A DNA stretch of 64,000 bases from positions 1 through 64,000 of the forward strand of contig JANUBW010000011.1 in the NCBI GenBank assembly GCA_024809215.1. The letters run 5' to 3'. The position numbers and the translations under genes were made by a program. Numbering within the stretch: position 1 is the first letter of the stretch; each line of letters opens with the position of its first letter. Origin of the DNA: Niastella sp. OAS944. GTDB lineage: Bacteria > Bacteroidota > Bacteroidia > Chitinophagales > Chitinophagaceae. Below the pieces are notes generated by a model. That model was given only the letters and a program-made list of their open reading frames with translations, did not search any database and was not told where the DNA came from. Of the stretch, positions 53,909 to 61,793 are shown piece after piece.

Positions 53909-55276
53909 TTAGCCTATCACTTTCATGCCAACGGGATCCCATTTAATGGGTTTATGCTGAAAGTAACTATCGTTACAGATTAACGCCGGTGCAGCAGCGC
54001 GATAACCAAATACCGCATCTTCTACAACAGTACCATTGTTACGAATAGCGGTAAAGAAATTATTGAAGTGATCGTAATGCGCGCCTTTATATCCTTCTTC
54101 GGCCTGGAAAACAAAATTCTCAGGTGCCAGCATTTTCTTGCGGGTATCATTTCCGTTCCCTGCTTTTGCCATTTGAGCTTTCATAAAAGGATCGTTTGAA
54201 TCGAAGCTTTTATTTCTTCTCAAAGTAATTTTATCCCACTCCACATCCATGGCGCCTTCGCTGCCAATTAAACGCAGGTAAGTAGTACCACTGGTACCAT
54301 CCACAAAATTACAACGCAGCGAAAGGTTAAAGGCAGGTGAATTGGCTCTTTCATTATAATCGAAAGTACCCAGTAATACATCGGGCACTTCGCGGCCATC
54401 GTTCCAAAAACGTAAACCACCGGTTGCGTATACCTGGTTTGGTCCTTCCGATTCTGTTATGAAGTGCAGGCTCGAGAACAAATGCACAAACAGATCGCCG
54501 GCCATACCGGTACCGTAATCGCGATAATTCCTCCAACGGAAGAAACGCATTTTATCAAAACTACGTTTGGTAGTGTTGCTTATGAACGTATCCCAGTCAA
54601 CAGTTTTTTCATTTGCATCTTCAGGAATGGGATATTGCCAAACTTCAACAGGTGCACGGCGTGCCCAAAAACCTTCGGCATAATTTAATTTACCAATGGC
54701 GCCATCTTTCAACAGCTCACGTGCTTTTTCATTGCCGAGCGATGACAAACCCTGACTGCCCACCATGAATACTTTACCATATTTCTTTTGCGCGGCAATT
54801 ACTGCGGGGCCTTCATCAACACCATGCACCATGGGCTTTTCGCAATACACGTGTTTGCCGGCAGCCATGGCATCTATGGATATTTGTTTATGCCAGTGGT
54901 CAGGTGTACCAATAATAACGGCATCAATATCTTTCCTGTCGAGAATATCTTTATAATGTTTTGTAGTGAACAGGTCTTTGCCCCATTTCTTTTTTGCATC
55001 TTCCAGGCGGCCATCGTACAGGTCGCAAACGGCTACCACTTTTACACCCGGCACTTTAAGGGCTGTATTAAGGTCTGAAGTGCCCATTCCGCCTGCACCA
55101 ATTAATGCAACATTAATATTATCATTAGCTGAATAACGCTTTTCACCTTCTATTTCTCTTCTTATACTTTCAATATGTGCGGCAGATGCCTCTGTTAAAG
55201 CCCCGCCGGCTAATATTCCGCCGGTAGCAAGCGTAAGGTTCCTTAAAAACCCGCGACGATCATATCCTTTTTTCAT
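53909..55276 (-). CDS. Gfo/Idh/MocA oxidoreductase (sugar 3-dehydrogenase type), Tat-type signal
   Basis: 455 residues. The N-terminus YDRRGFLRNLTLATGGILAGG resembles a twin-arginine signal. NAD-binding segment INVALIGAGGMGTSDLNTAL; substrate-domain entry VIIGTPDHWHKQISIDAMAAGKHVYCEKPMVHGVDE with the catalytic Lys in EKP. A late RNYRDYGTGMAGDLFVHLFSS helix provides the usual Asp/His pair. It probably converts a glycoside to its 3-keto form for the DUF1080 product encoded next. Both likely act in the periplasm. Confidence 0.93.
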   Translation of the reverse strand: MKKGYDRRGFLRNLTLATGGILAGGALTEASAAHIESIRREIEGEKRYSANDNINVALIGAGGMGTSDLNTALKVPGVKVVAVCDLYDGRLEDAKKKWGKDLFTTKHYKDILDRKDIDAVIIGTPDHWHKQISIDAMAAGKHVYCEKPMVHGVDEGPAVIAAQKKYGKVFMVGSQGLSSLGNEKARELLKDGAIGKLNYAEGFWARRAPVEVWQYPIPEDANEKTVDWDTFISNTTKRSFDKMRFFRWRNYRDYGTGMAGDLFVHLFSSLHFITESEGPNQVYATGGLRFWNDGREVPDVLLGTFDYNERANSPAFNLSLRCNFVDGTSGTTYLRLIGSEGAMDVEWDKITLRRNKSFDSNDPFMKAQMAKAGNGNDTRKKMLAPENFVFQAEEGYKGAHYDHFNNFFTAIRNNGTVVEDAVFGYRAAAPALICNDSYFQHKPIKWDPVGMKVIG

Positions 55277-55720
55277 ACTTAGCTGAAGTTTATTAATTGA
55301 AGATGTATATTAATCAAAATCGTTGCAACGGCACCATTTTTCCACGCAACCGTTTGCACTTCACCACTCCAACCGGGCAGCATAACCGCAAACAACATAT
55401 CAATCCACTCAAAATGCTACAGGCGAAAGGTAAAAGCCCCCCTTGGGATTGACGCCAACAGGCTTCTCAATAAATACGGGTTTTTATGGGTTTAAAAACA
55501 AATGCTGCCTGTTTGGGGCGCAGTGGCCATCATTGGTTTCAAGCAGAACGCAATCTAACTGTTTTAGCAATTCAATGAAATTACAGCGATTTAAACTTCA
55601 AAGAAATCAACTATTATGTATACAATTTAAAAGACAAACTGTAAACTATTTATCCTGGCTAAATACAAGCAAGCAGGTAAATTGGTGGTCAAAACCTGGT
55701 CTTTGCCAACTCTGTGGCAC
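55277..55720. other. Intergenic sequence upstream of the Gfo/Idh/MocA gene
   Basis: No gene found. It carries the 5' region of the minus-strand oxidoreductase gene; no exact TTTG/TAnnTTTG promoter could be placed. Open frames here lack start context and family features. Confidence 0.4.
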
Positions 55721-55831
55721 CTTTCATCCTAGGGTCATCCTGGGGTCATCTTAGGGTCATCCTGGGGTTATCTTAGGGTTTAAAGCCCAGGATGACCCCA
55801 GGAATACCCTAGAAATACCCCAGGAAAACCC
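55721..55831 (+). repeat. 11-bp array (GGGTCATCCTG) with inverted second half
   Basis: The left arm is one degenerate unit (55721-55731), then GGGTCATCCTG, GGGTCATCTTA, GGGTCATCCTG, GGGTTATCTTA at exact 11-bp steps (55732-55775). The centre is 55776-55787. The right arm is the inverse: CAGGATGACCC, CAGGAATACCC, TAGAAATACCC, CAGGAAAACCC (55788-55831). The arms could fold into a 44-bp imperfect stem. It lies downstream of the GntR gene and upstream of the oxidoreductase gene. Confidence 0.85.
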
Positions 55832-55878
55832 CAAGAAGAGAGGTTGCATAAACAGGGCATAAAGAAGGCCCGTAGGCA

Positions 55879-55909
55879 TAAAAAAAGCCGCTCACAAATT
55901 GTGAACGGC
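55879..55909 (-). terminator. Terminator of the GntR/FadR gene
   Basis: On the minus strand GCCGTTCACA pairs with TGTGAGCGGC (one wobble) and is followed by TTTTTTTATG. It begins 33 bp after the stop at 55943. Confidence 0.85.
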
Positions 55910-55942
55910 CGCTATTGTGACAGAACGGTAACTATGGACTTG

Positions 55943-56590
55943 TTAACTTTCCAGGGGAACCATTTCAAGCATCAGCTTTTCGCCCCGGTTAAGGTGTTGC
56001 AACAGTGTTTGAGAAGCGGCTTCCAGATCATTGTTTTTAAGACACTCCACTATGCGGCGATGTTCGGTATCGGTTTCGGAGTAATCGTTCACATGGCCCG
56101 AAGAGCTTAACTTAAAGTGAAACAGGGGAATGTTGCTGTTGGTATAAATGTTCATGAGGCGAACATTACCAGCGCCTTTTATAAGGGTTTCATGGAATTT
56201 TACATCAGCTTCGCAGGCGCCGCTGTGGTAACCCCGTTCAACCATGGAACTAAAGTCATCACAGATCTGATCCAGTTCTTTAATTACCTCCTTGTTGCGG
56301 TTGCGGAAAAGGAGCTTAAGCGCGCCCAGTTCAAGCACTTCGCGCAGCTCCCGGATCTCCTTCACATCTTCGGTAGTAATGGAGCGTACAAAACACCCAC
56401 CCTTTTCACCAAATTCAACCAGCCCTTCGCCCGACAGGCGGATGAGGGCTTCCCGTACAGCCACACGGCTCACCTCTAATTTAGTGGCCCAGGTGTTTTC
56501 GGCCAGGCGGGAGCCGCCGGTTAACTGATTGGCAAGGATCTTTTTACGGATCTCACCATATACAAAACTGGCAAGAGAGTTCTCTTTCAT
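55943..56590 (-). CDS. GntR family regulator, FadR/FCD subfamily
   Basis: 215 residues. The N-terminal winged helix (YGEIRKKILANQLTGGSRLAENTWATKLEVSRVAVREALIRLSGEGLVEFGEKGGCFV) precedes an all-helical FCD domain with metal-type His/Asp positions (CEADVKFHETLI, DTEHRRIVECL). FCD regulators usually sense organic acids or sugar acids. It is encoded upstream of the sugar oxidoreductase genes, so it may control them; no operator could be identified. Confidence 0.93.
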   Translation of the reverse strand: MKENSLASFVYGEIRKKILANQLTGGSRLAENTWATKLEVSRVAVREALIRLSGEGLVEFGEKGGCFVRSITTEDVKEIRELREVLELGALKLLFRNRNKEVIKELDQICDDFSSMVERGYHSGACEADVKFHETLIKGAGNVRLMNIYTNSNIPLFHFKLSSSGHVNDYSETDTEHRRIVECLKNNDLEAASQTLLQHLNRGEKLMLEMVPLES

Positions 56591-56720
56591 GAGGTAGGTG
56601 TAATTTTACAAAACAAAAGTACACAAATTTTGTAAACAATTTAAGGCGTAATTAGCTAATGTGATGATGTGATAATTGAAATGCAGGTCAAAGGCAACCT
56701 GGGCCTCGGCCGGGGAACAA

Positions 56721-56746
56721 GGAACTATAAACTGTGAACTATGAAC
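56721..56746 (-). repeat. Short heptamer array, AGTT word (inverse orientation)
   Basis: On the minus strand: GTTCAT, AGTTCAC, AGTTTAT, AGTTCC. This is the same word as the arrays at 1359-1393 and 58734-58768. It lies directly beyond the terminator of the methyltransferase gene. Confidence 0.65.
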
Positions 56747-56748
56747 AA

Positions 56749-56781
56749 AAAAAGCGCCCTGGCAAATAACCAGAGCGCTTT
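56749..56781 (-). terminator. Terminator of the methyltransferase gene
   Basis: AAAGCGCCCTGG (56751-56762) pairs with CCAGAGCGCTTT (56770-56781), with one mismatch. On the minus strand it is followed by a run of T. It lies 24 bp after the stop at 56805. Confidence 0.85.
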
Positions 56782-56804
56782 TTATTTGCCCTCTTCTTTC
56801 TTAA

Positions 56805-57638
56805 TCAGCAAACCACAGTTACCCGTAAGAAATTTGCGGGAATGAACGTTACATCATTGGAGCCGCTTTTATTTTCCCTTTTAAACAACTCCTCCAGTTC
56901 ATGTTGCAGCTCAGTAGCCTTACCATTTTTTTCCGCTGCATCAAACGCATTCATAGTTGGGCCATAATACGTTCTAAAGATATTTACGAACTCAGCAGGT
57001 GAACAGGCAATCTGGAACACAAAAGAATCTTTAATAAAAGAGATGTTTTCCTTTGCTATGCCGGCTGCCGTAAAGCGATCGACAACATGGCTTTCAACAC
57101 CCCATAACATGGGGCTTACAAAACCCTCGGGCGGTGGCGGTGTATAGGCAGAACTGATCTTTAAAATTTGCGCTACCAATGTTGGGTCGCCGGGGATCCA
57201 GTTGCCCATTACAATTCTTCCGCCCGGGCGTGTTACCCGAACCATTTCTTTGGCCACATCAAAAGGGTTCGATGAGAACATGGCGCCGAAGATAGAAACC
57301 ACCAGATCAAAACCTTTTGCACTCAGTTCATATAAGTTAGCGGCATTGCCTTCCTGAAATGTACAGTTTAATAATCCTTCCTCTTTTGCCCTTTTGTTAC
57401 CTGCGGCAACCAGGTTACTGGCAATATCAACACCCAGCACATCAGCGCCCAGTCTTGCTTCAGGAATGGCTGTTGTTCCATCGCCGCAACCAAGATCAAG
57501 CACTTTCATCCCTTTTGTAATACCCAGTTGATTTACCAGGTCAGTACCACTGTTACGCATACTCTCCGCGATCTTTGTAAAATCACCTTTTTCCCATAAT
57601 ACTTTGTTCGGGTTCACTAATACTGTGTTCGTACTCAT
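56805..57638 (-). CDS. Class I SAM-dependent methyltransferase
   Basis: 277 residues. Motif I is MKVLDLGCGDGTTAIPEARLGADVLGVDIA, near residues 44-73; the acidic ribose-binding Asp is in GVDIA. The post-motif AKGFDLVVSIFGAMFSSNPFDVAKEMVRVTRPGGRIVMGNW is typical of ubiquinone/menaquinone- or small-molecule-type methyltransferases. No signal peptide. Divergent from an AraC regulator with 137 bp between starts. Substrate unknown. Confidence 0.92.
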   Translation of the reverse strand: MSTNTVLVNPNKVLWEKGDFTKIAESMRNSGTDLVNQLGITKGMKVLDLGCGDGTTAIPEARLGADVLGVDIASNLVAAGNKRAKEEGLLNCTFQEGNAANLYELSAKGFDLVVSIFGAMFSSNPFDVAKEMVRVTRPGGRIVMGNWIPGDPTLVAQILKISSAYTPPPPEGFVSPMLWGVESHVVDRFTAAGIAKENISFIKDSFVFQIACSPAEFVNIFRTYYGPTMNAFDAAEKNGKATELQHELEELFKRENKSGSNDVTFIPANFLRVTVVC

Positions 57639-57775
57639 AATGGCTTGCTTTTTTGAAATGAATAATTTTCAACAATATTACCCACTTTAATATGCCGGCA
57701 CTTGCCCCAGCAGTTCAAAAGCATGACTTAAAAGCCCGGCGTACCCATGTAGGAAATTTCTTAACTTTAGGGTAA

Positions 57776-58660
57776 ATGCAAAACTTCTTCGAACGCGTAC
57801 TGCAGCATCCACAATTTTACCGGCAGTTCAATTGCGGCAATTCATTGATCACCGCTTTTAACTGCCCAATGGAAGCCCGTTTGATGAAAACCCGTTTTGC
57901 CGATCTGTGGACGCAATACAATTACCTCTTTTATGTGATAGATGGCCGCAAAATATGGCATACTGCACGGGGTACTTATGATATTCAAAAAGATAGCTGT
58001 GTATTTGTAAGAAAAGGTGGATTTATATTAGAACAAATTACCGATGCAGGTTTTTGCGTTATGCTGTTCTTTATTCCCGATGAATTTATTTGCGATACCC
58101 TGCAAATGCGATCGAGACCGCTTGCCAGGCAGGAACAGCATTTTGAGCCCGTAATGCTCATTGAATCAAATGAAACGCTGAAAAGCTTTTTTATATCGAT
58201 GTCTTCGTATTTTAACGAAACCCGCGACCCCGATCCCATCTTACTCGAACTCAAGTTCAAAGAGCTCATTTTGAACATTGCCGACAATAGCGCCAACAAA
58301 GAACTGCTGTCCTACTTCTGCGCGCTGTTACACGATCCGCAAACCGCCACCTTAAGAAGGGTAATGGAAGATAATTTCTGCTTTAACCTGAAACTGGAAG
58401 CGTATGCGGAATTAAGCAACAGAAGTTTATCGGCCTTTAAAAGAGATTTTGAAAAGGTATTTGAGAATACCCCGGGCAAATGGTTGCTGGAAAAAAGACT
58501 TCATTTTGCCATGCAGCTGCTAACCAACCGGCAGAAAACCGTTAGCGAAGCAGCCTTTGAAAGCGGCTTCGAAAGCCCCTCGCACTTTAGCCGCGCTTTT
58601 AAGAACAGGTTTGGGAAAGGACCTTCGGAGATGAAGGAGGGAATGAATTCACTTCAATGA
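57776..58660 (+). CDS. AraC family transcriptional regulator (ExsA-like)
   Basis: 294 residues. An N-terminal sensor (FVRKGGFILEQITDAGFCVMLFFIPDEFI) precedes the C-terminal HTH pair (LEAYAELSNRSLSAFKRDFEKVFENTPGKWLLEKRL; TVSEAAFESGFESPSHFSRAFKNRFGKGPSEMK). The layout matches the AraC N-domain plus HTH group that includes ExsA. It is divergent from the methyltransferase gene and may regulate it. Confidence 0.92.
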   Translation: MQNFFERVLQHPQFYRQFNCGNSLITAFNCPMEARLMKTRFADLWTQYNYLFYVIDGRKIWHTARGTYDIQKDSCVFVRKGGFILEQITDAGFCVMLFFIPDEFICDTLQMRSRPLARQEQHFEPVMLIESNETLKSFFISMSSYFNETRDPDPILLELKFKELILNIADNSANKELLSYFCALLHDPQTATLRRVMEDNFCFNLKLEAYAELSNRSLSAFKRDFEKVFENTPGKWLLEKRLHFAMQLLTNRQKTVSEAAFESGFESPSHFSRAFKNRFGKGPSEMKEGMNSLQ

Positions 58661-58671
58661 TAGTAATACAG

Positions 58672-58990
58672 GTTGACGAGTTGACGTGTTAACAAGTTGA
58701 CGAGGATTTGAAAAGATATTATTGTAATAAAAAAGTTCTTAGTTCTCAGTTTTTAGTTCTCAGTTCATTCATTCCATCCTTCACGAGTAATGGCTACCTC
58801 GCTGCGGTTTCGAGTTTCGAGTTCCAGGTTTCAGGTTTCAGGTTTCCGGTTTCCGGTTTCAAGTTCCAGGTATCGAATCTTTATACCCAAACTCATCATT
58901 AAATGCAGTCCTCGCTTGTATTTCCTTACAGCTTAAAGCTTGCAGCTTATAGCTGTATTTGCTTTAGGCTTTCAGCTTTAGGCTTTTAGC
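58672..58990 (+). repeat. Cluster of four short-period arrays
   Basis: Four arrays in one 430-bp gap. (1) 58672-58703: four 8-bp GTTGACGA units. (2) 58734-58768: five 7-bp AGTTCTC-type units. (3) 58807-58876: ten 7-bp units from GTTTCGA through GTTTCAG and GTTTCCG to GTATCGA. (4) 58928-58990: nine 7-bp units, the first four built on AGCTT or AGCTG and the later ones on TTTAGGC, with self-complementary AGCT cores. The first two words are shared with the truA upstream gap. Confidence 0.8.
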
Positions 58991-59038
58991 TGTATATAAC
59001 ATGATTAACACTACCCACTCAATTTGATTTAAAAAGAA

Positions 59039-59081
59039 CTTGCAGATATCAATACCGTTCATTAACTTTGAAATGCAAAGT
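59039..59081 (+). promoter_or_regulatory. Promoter with overlapping palindromic operator
   Basis: CTTG (59039-59042), 20 bp, then TAACTTTG (59063-59070) match the Bacteroidota promoter pattern. A perfect inverted repeat ACTTTG-AAATG-CAAAGT (59065-59081) overlaps the -7 element, so a bound repressor would block the promoter. The same repeat lies at 60096-60112. The likely regulator is the winged-helix protein at 59705-60004. Confidence 0.65.
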
Positions 59082-59090
59082 ACTTTCATC

Positions 59091-59708
59091 ATGAATGAAA
59101 AACCTGATTACGCCCGTGATATAACTGAGATCCGCTCTATGATGGAGCGATCGACCAAATTCCTGTCACTATCAGGTTTGGCCGGCATAATGGCTGGTAT
59201 ATATGCATTGGCCGGCGCCTTTGTTTCGTACCAGGTGCTTGATTTTAATCCTGATAAGCTTGCCGAAGGCAACACCGAAACTGATGGTGCATTATGGAAG
59301 ATCGTTGGGGTGGCCGTTGTTGTTCTGGTACTTGCACTTGGCACTGCTATTTATCTTTCGTGGAAGAAGGCTGTTAAAAGCGGAGAGAAATTCTATAACG
59401 CAACCACAAGAAGGGTCATAAGCGCTATGCTGGCACCCCTGGTTACCGGCGGCGTGTTGATGCTTGCTTTATTCACAAAGGGCCTTACCGGGTTAATGGC
59501 GCCCTGCTCCTTAATATTTTACGGACTGGCACTATATAATACCAGCAAGTTCACATACGACGAGGTAAAGTCCATGGGACTTATTGAAATTGCACTAGGG
59601 TTAATAAGCACTTACTTTGTGGGGTTAGGCTTACTTTGTTGGGCTTTGGGCTTTGGCGTTGTGCACATTATTTATGGCATTTATTTGCATTACAAGTACG
59701 AACGGTGA
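59091..59708 (+). CDS. Four-to-six-span membrane protein, unknown
   Basis: About 205 residues from the ATG at 59091 (MNEKPDYARDITEIRSMMERS). A charged N-terminal helix is followed by hydrophobic segments (LSGLAGIMAGIYALAGAFVSYQ; VVGVAVVVLVLALGTAIYLSW; MLAPLVTGGVLMLALFTKGL; LIEIALGLISTYFVGLGLLCWAL). It is co-transcribed with a winged-helix regulator through a GTGA overlap. The pairing of a polytopic protein with such a regulator is common in Bacteroidota; the role is unknown. Confidence 0.85.
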   Translation: MNEKPDYARDITEIRSMMERSTKFLSLSGLAGIMAGIYALAGAFVSYQVLDFNPDKLAEGNTETDGALWKIVGVAVVVLVLALGTAIYLSWKKAVKSGEKFYNATTRRVISAMLAPLVTGGVLMLALFTKGLTGLMAPCSLIFYGLALYNTSKFTYDEVKSMGLIEIALGLISTYFVGLGLLCWALGFGVVHIIYGIYLHYKYER

Positions 59709-60004
59709 AAATATCAATTGATGGATTACATAAAGCATTTGAGAACAGGATCAGGCTCGGCATAATGTCGGTGCTGGCTGTTAATGATATGCTTGACTTC
59801 AATTCACTGAAAGACTTTTTTGATATTACCGATGGCAAACTGGCCAGCAATATAAAAGCGTTGGAAAAGGAAGGGTTTATAAACGTTAAAAAATCATTTA
59901 TAGGTAAAAAGCCCAATACCAGGTATTATATGTCGAAAAAGGGTAAGAAGGCGTTTGACGATCACCTGAAAGCATTGGAACAATTACTAAAATCGCAGAA
60001 ATAA
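59705..60004 (+). CDS. Winged-helix transcriptional regulator (MarR/ArsR-like)
   Basis: 99 residues from GTG at 59705, which overlaps the previous stop (GTGA). An upstream ATG at 59636 would read through the other gene and was rejected. The core is ENRIRLGIMSVLAVNDMLDFNSLKDFFDITDGKLASNIKALEKEGFINVKKSFIGKKPNTRYYMSKKGKKAF, a single winged helix of the kind grouped as 'transcriptional regulator, DUF2087/MarR-like'. It probably binds ACTTTGAAATRCAAAGT in front of its own operon and of the next gene. Confidence 0.88.
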   Translation: MKISIDGLHKAFENRIRLGIMSVLAVNDMLDFNSLKDFFDITDGKLASNIKALEKEGFINVKKSFIGKKPNTRYYMSKKGKKAFDDHLKALEQLLKSQK

Positions 60005-60095
60005 ACATGACCACCAATAAGTACATAATAAATAAAAGAAAAAAGATTACAGCTGCATTTGAGCTGATGAGGTGGTTATATTTTTTTGTCTTTAT

Positions 60096-60112
60096 ACTTT
60101 GAAATACAAAGT
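60096..60112. promoter_or_regulatory. Second copy of the ACTTTG-n5-CAAAGT operator
   Basis: ACTTTG-AAATA-CAAAGT differs from the copy at 59065 only in the spacer (AAATA versus AAATG). It is followed by TTCTTTC in both. It lies 39 bp upstream of the gene at 60151, where a -7-like TATACTTTG overlaps it. Confidence 0.65.
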
Positions 60113-60150
60113 TCTTTCAAAATAACTTATCACTATAAAATCTATTTACG

Positions 60151-60483
60151 ATGACACAAACAAATAACGCAATACCAACGAACAAAGGCGTACTAAGCAA
60201 AAGAATGCTGATGGGTGCAGGCATTGGCTTACTATTAATATGCCTGTTCCTTAGCTCGGCAGGGCACCCCAACCCGTTTTGGCCAAAGCTTTGGTTCTTA
60301 AGACCACTGATCATAGTTCCATTTGCCGGCGCCATGGGTGGGTTATGCAATTACTATCTCGTTTATTTTCATAACCTGATGGGTGTAAACAAAACCGTGG
60401 CCATGATACTGAGTGCGGTGATCTTTCTTATTGGCCTATGGCTTGGGCTTATTTTAGGACTTGATGGCACCTATTGGAATTAA
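60151..60483 (+). CDS. Small membrane protein, unknown (controlled by the upstream operator)
   Basis: 110 residues with three hydrophobic segments (MLMGAGIGLLLICLFLSSAG; LRPLIIVPFAGAMGGLCNYYLV; TVAMILSAVIFLIGLWLGLILGLDGTYWN). Proteins of this type are widespread in Chitinophagaceae; I do not know a proven function. It is preceded by the palindromic operator shared with the operon at 59091, so it is probably regulated by the same winged-helix protein. Confidence 0.8.
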   Translation: MTQTNNAIPTNKGVLSKRMLMGAGIGLLLICLFLSSAGHPNPFWPKLWFLRPLIIVPFAGAMGGLCNYYLVYFHNLMGVNKTVAMILSAVIFLIGLWLGLILGLDGTYWN

Positions 60484-60522
60484 CTCCTGCATAACAATAC
60501 AATAAACATCAACCGAGCAATT

Positions 60523-61767
60523 ATGAAAGACCAGATCCTCAGCTACATAAACAATCCCTCCGAATTGGAGAAACTGTACAGATCGAATAAGAGTTTGTTC
60601 AGGCGCGAGTTCAACACGCTGTATCCACAGATCAGCGGCAGCCCCATTGCCGGTTGCTGGAACGAAAGATTGAATTATGAGGGCGCAGAGCTTAATTGGG
60701 CTACTGGTAAGGACCTATTGTTTGTTATAATTGCCGGGTTGATCGCCGGGGTAGCTTCCAAACTACAGGACATTCTGCATATTAATGAAGAACACTTTTA
60801 TGCAAGAAATACCGGCTTCCTCATTTTCCCGGTCTTGTATGCGTGGTTTGCCTGGAAGAATAAAATGCCTGTTGGTAAAATAATATTTATTACCAGCATG
60901 ACCATTATTGGTTTACTATTTATCAATTTGCTTCCCAATAACAGCAATAGCGACACCGTACAATTAACATGCATTCATATGCCTGTATTCCTATGGGCAC
61001 TATTAGGTTTTGCTTTTGTGAACGGGGCGAATAACAATACGGAAAAGCGGCTTGGCTTCTTAAGCTATAACGGCGACCTGGCTGTGATGACCGCACTTAT
61101 TGTTATTGCTGCCGGTATGTTAAGTGCTGCAACCGTTGGACTTTTTTCATTGATCGGTTTAAATATTGAAAAGTTTTATTTCAGGTACATAGTACAATTC
61201 GGTTTTCCGGCTGCACCTCTTTTAGGCACCTGGCTTATACAAAGCAATCCACAACTGGTAGGCAGAGTATCGCCGGTTATTGCAAGAATTTTCAGTCCGC
61301 TCGTATTAGTAATGCTGGTTGTTTACCTTACAGCAATAATATATTCGGGCCGCAATCCTTATAACGACAGGGATTTTTTACTGGTGTTTAATATCCTGCA
61401 GGTTGCGGTAATGGCCCTTATCTTCTTTTCTGTTGCCGAATCAACCAGAACATACAAACACAAGGCGGAGGTTTGGATACTTACGCTTCTTTCAATTGTG
61501 ACCATAATTGTAAACGGCATTGCACTGTCGGCCATTTTGTTCCGAATTTCCGAAGGTGGTATAACGCCAAATCGCGCAGCCGTATTGGGCGGCAATATTA
61601 TAATACTGATAAACCTGTTATTGGTAACTGTACAACTTATTAGAACACTGGCAAAGAAAAATGATATAACCAGTGTTGGTAACGTGATCACCCGTTACCT
61701 GCCTGTATATTTAATATGGGCAGCAGTTGTAACGTTTTTATTCCCATTCTTATTTGGATTCAAATAA
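60523..61767 (+). CDS. Polytopic membrane protein (DUF4153-like)
   Basis: 414 residues with about ten membrane helices, and a soluble N-terminal ~55 residues (NNPSELEKLYRSNKSLFRREFNTLYPQI...CWNERLNYE). The end, a helix ending FLFPFLFGFK, and the PRNPYN-like turn (YSGRNPYNDRDF) recall the DUF4153 family. It lies 39 bp after the small membrane gene and is likely in the same transcript. Function unknown. Confidence 0.7.
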   Translation: MKDQILSYINNPSELEKLYRSNKSLFRREFNTLYPQISGSPIAGCWNERLNYEGAELNWATGKDLLFVIIAGLIAGVASKLQDILHINEEHFYARNTGFLIFPVLYAWFAWKNKMPVGKIIFITSMTIIGLLFINLLPNNSNSDTVQLTCIHMPVFLWALLGFAFVNGANNNTEKRLGFLSYNGDLAVMTALIVIAAGMLSAATVGLFSLIGLNIEKFYFRYIVQFGFPAAPLLGTWLIQSNPQLVGRVSPVIARIFSPLVLVMLVVYLTAIIYSGRNPYNDRDFLLVFNILQVAVMALIFFSVAESTRTYKHKAEVWILTLLSIVTIIVNGIALSAILFRISEGGITPNRAAVLGGNIIILINLLLVTVQLIRTLAKKNDITSVGNVITRYLPVYLIWAAVVTFLFPFLFGFK

Positions 61768-61793
61768 TGTAACACTTCTTCAAATACCATATA

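Noticed and set aside
46391-56590. Polysaccharide utilisation locus
   Set aside because: No SusC/SusD pair, glycoside hydrolase cluster or sensor system was found; only the small keto-sugar set is supported.
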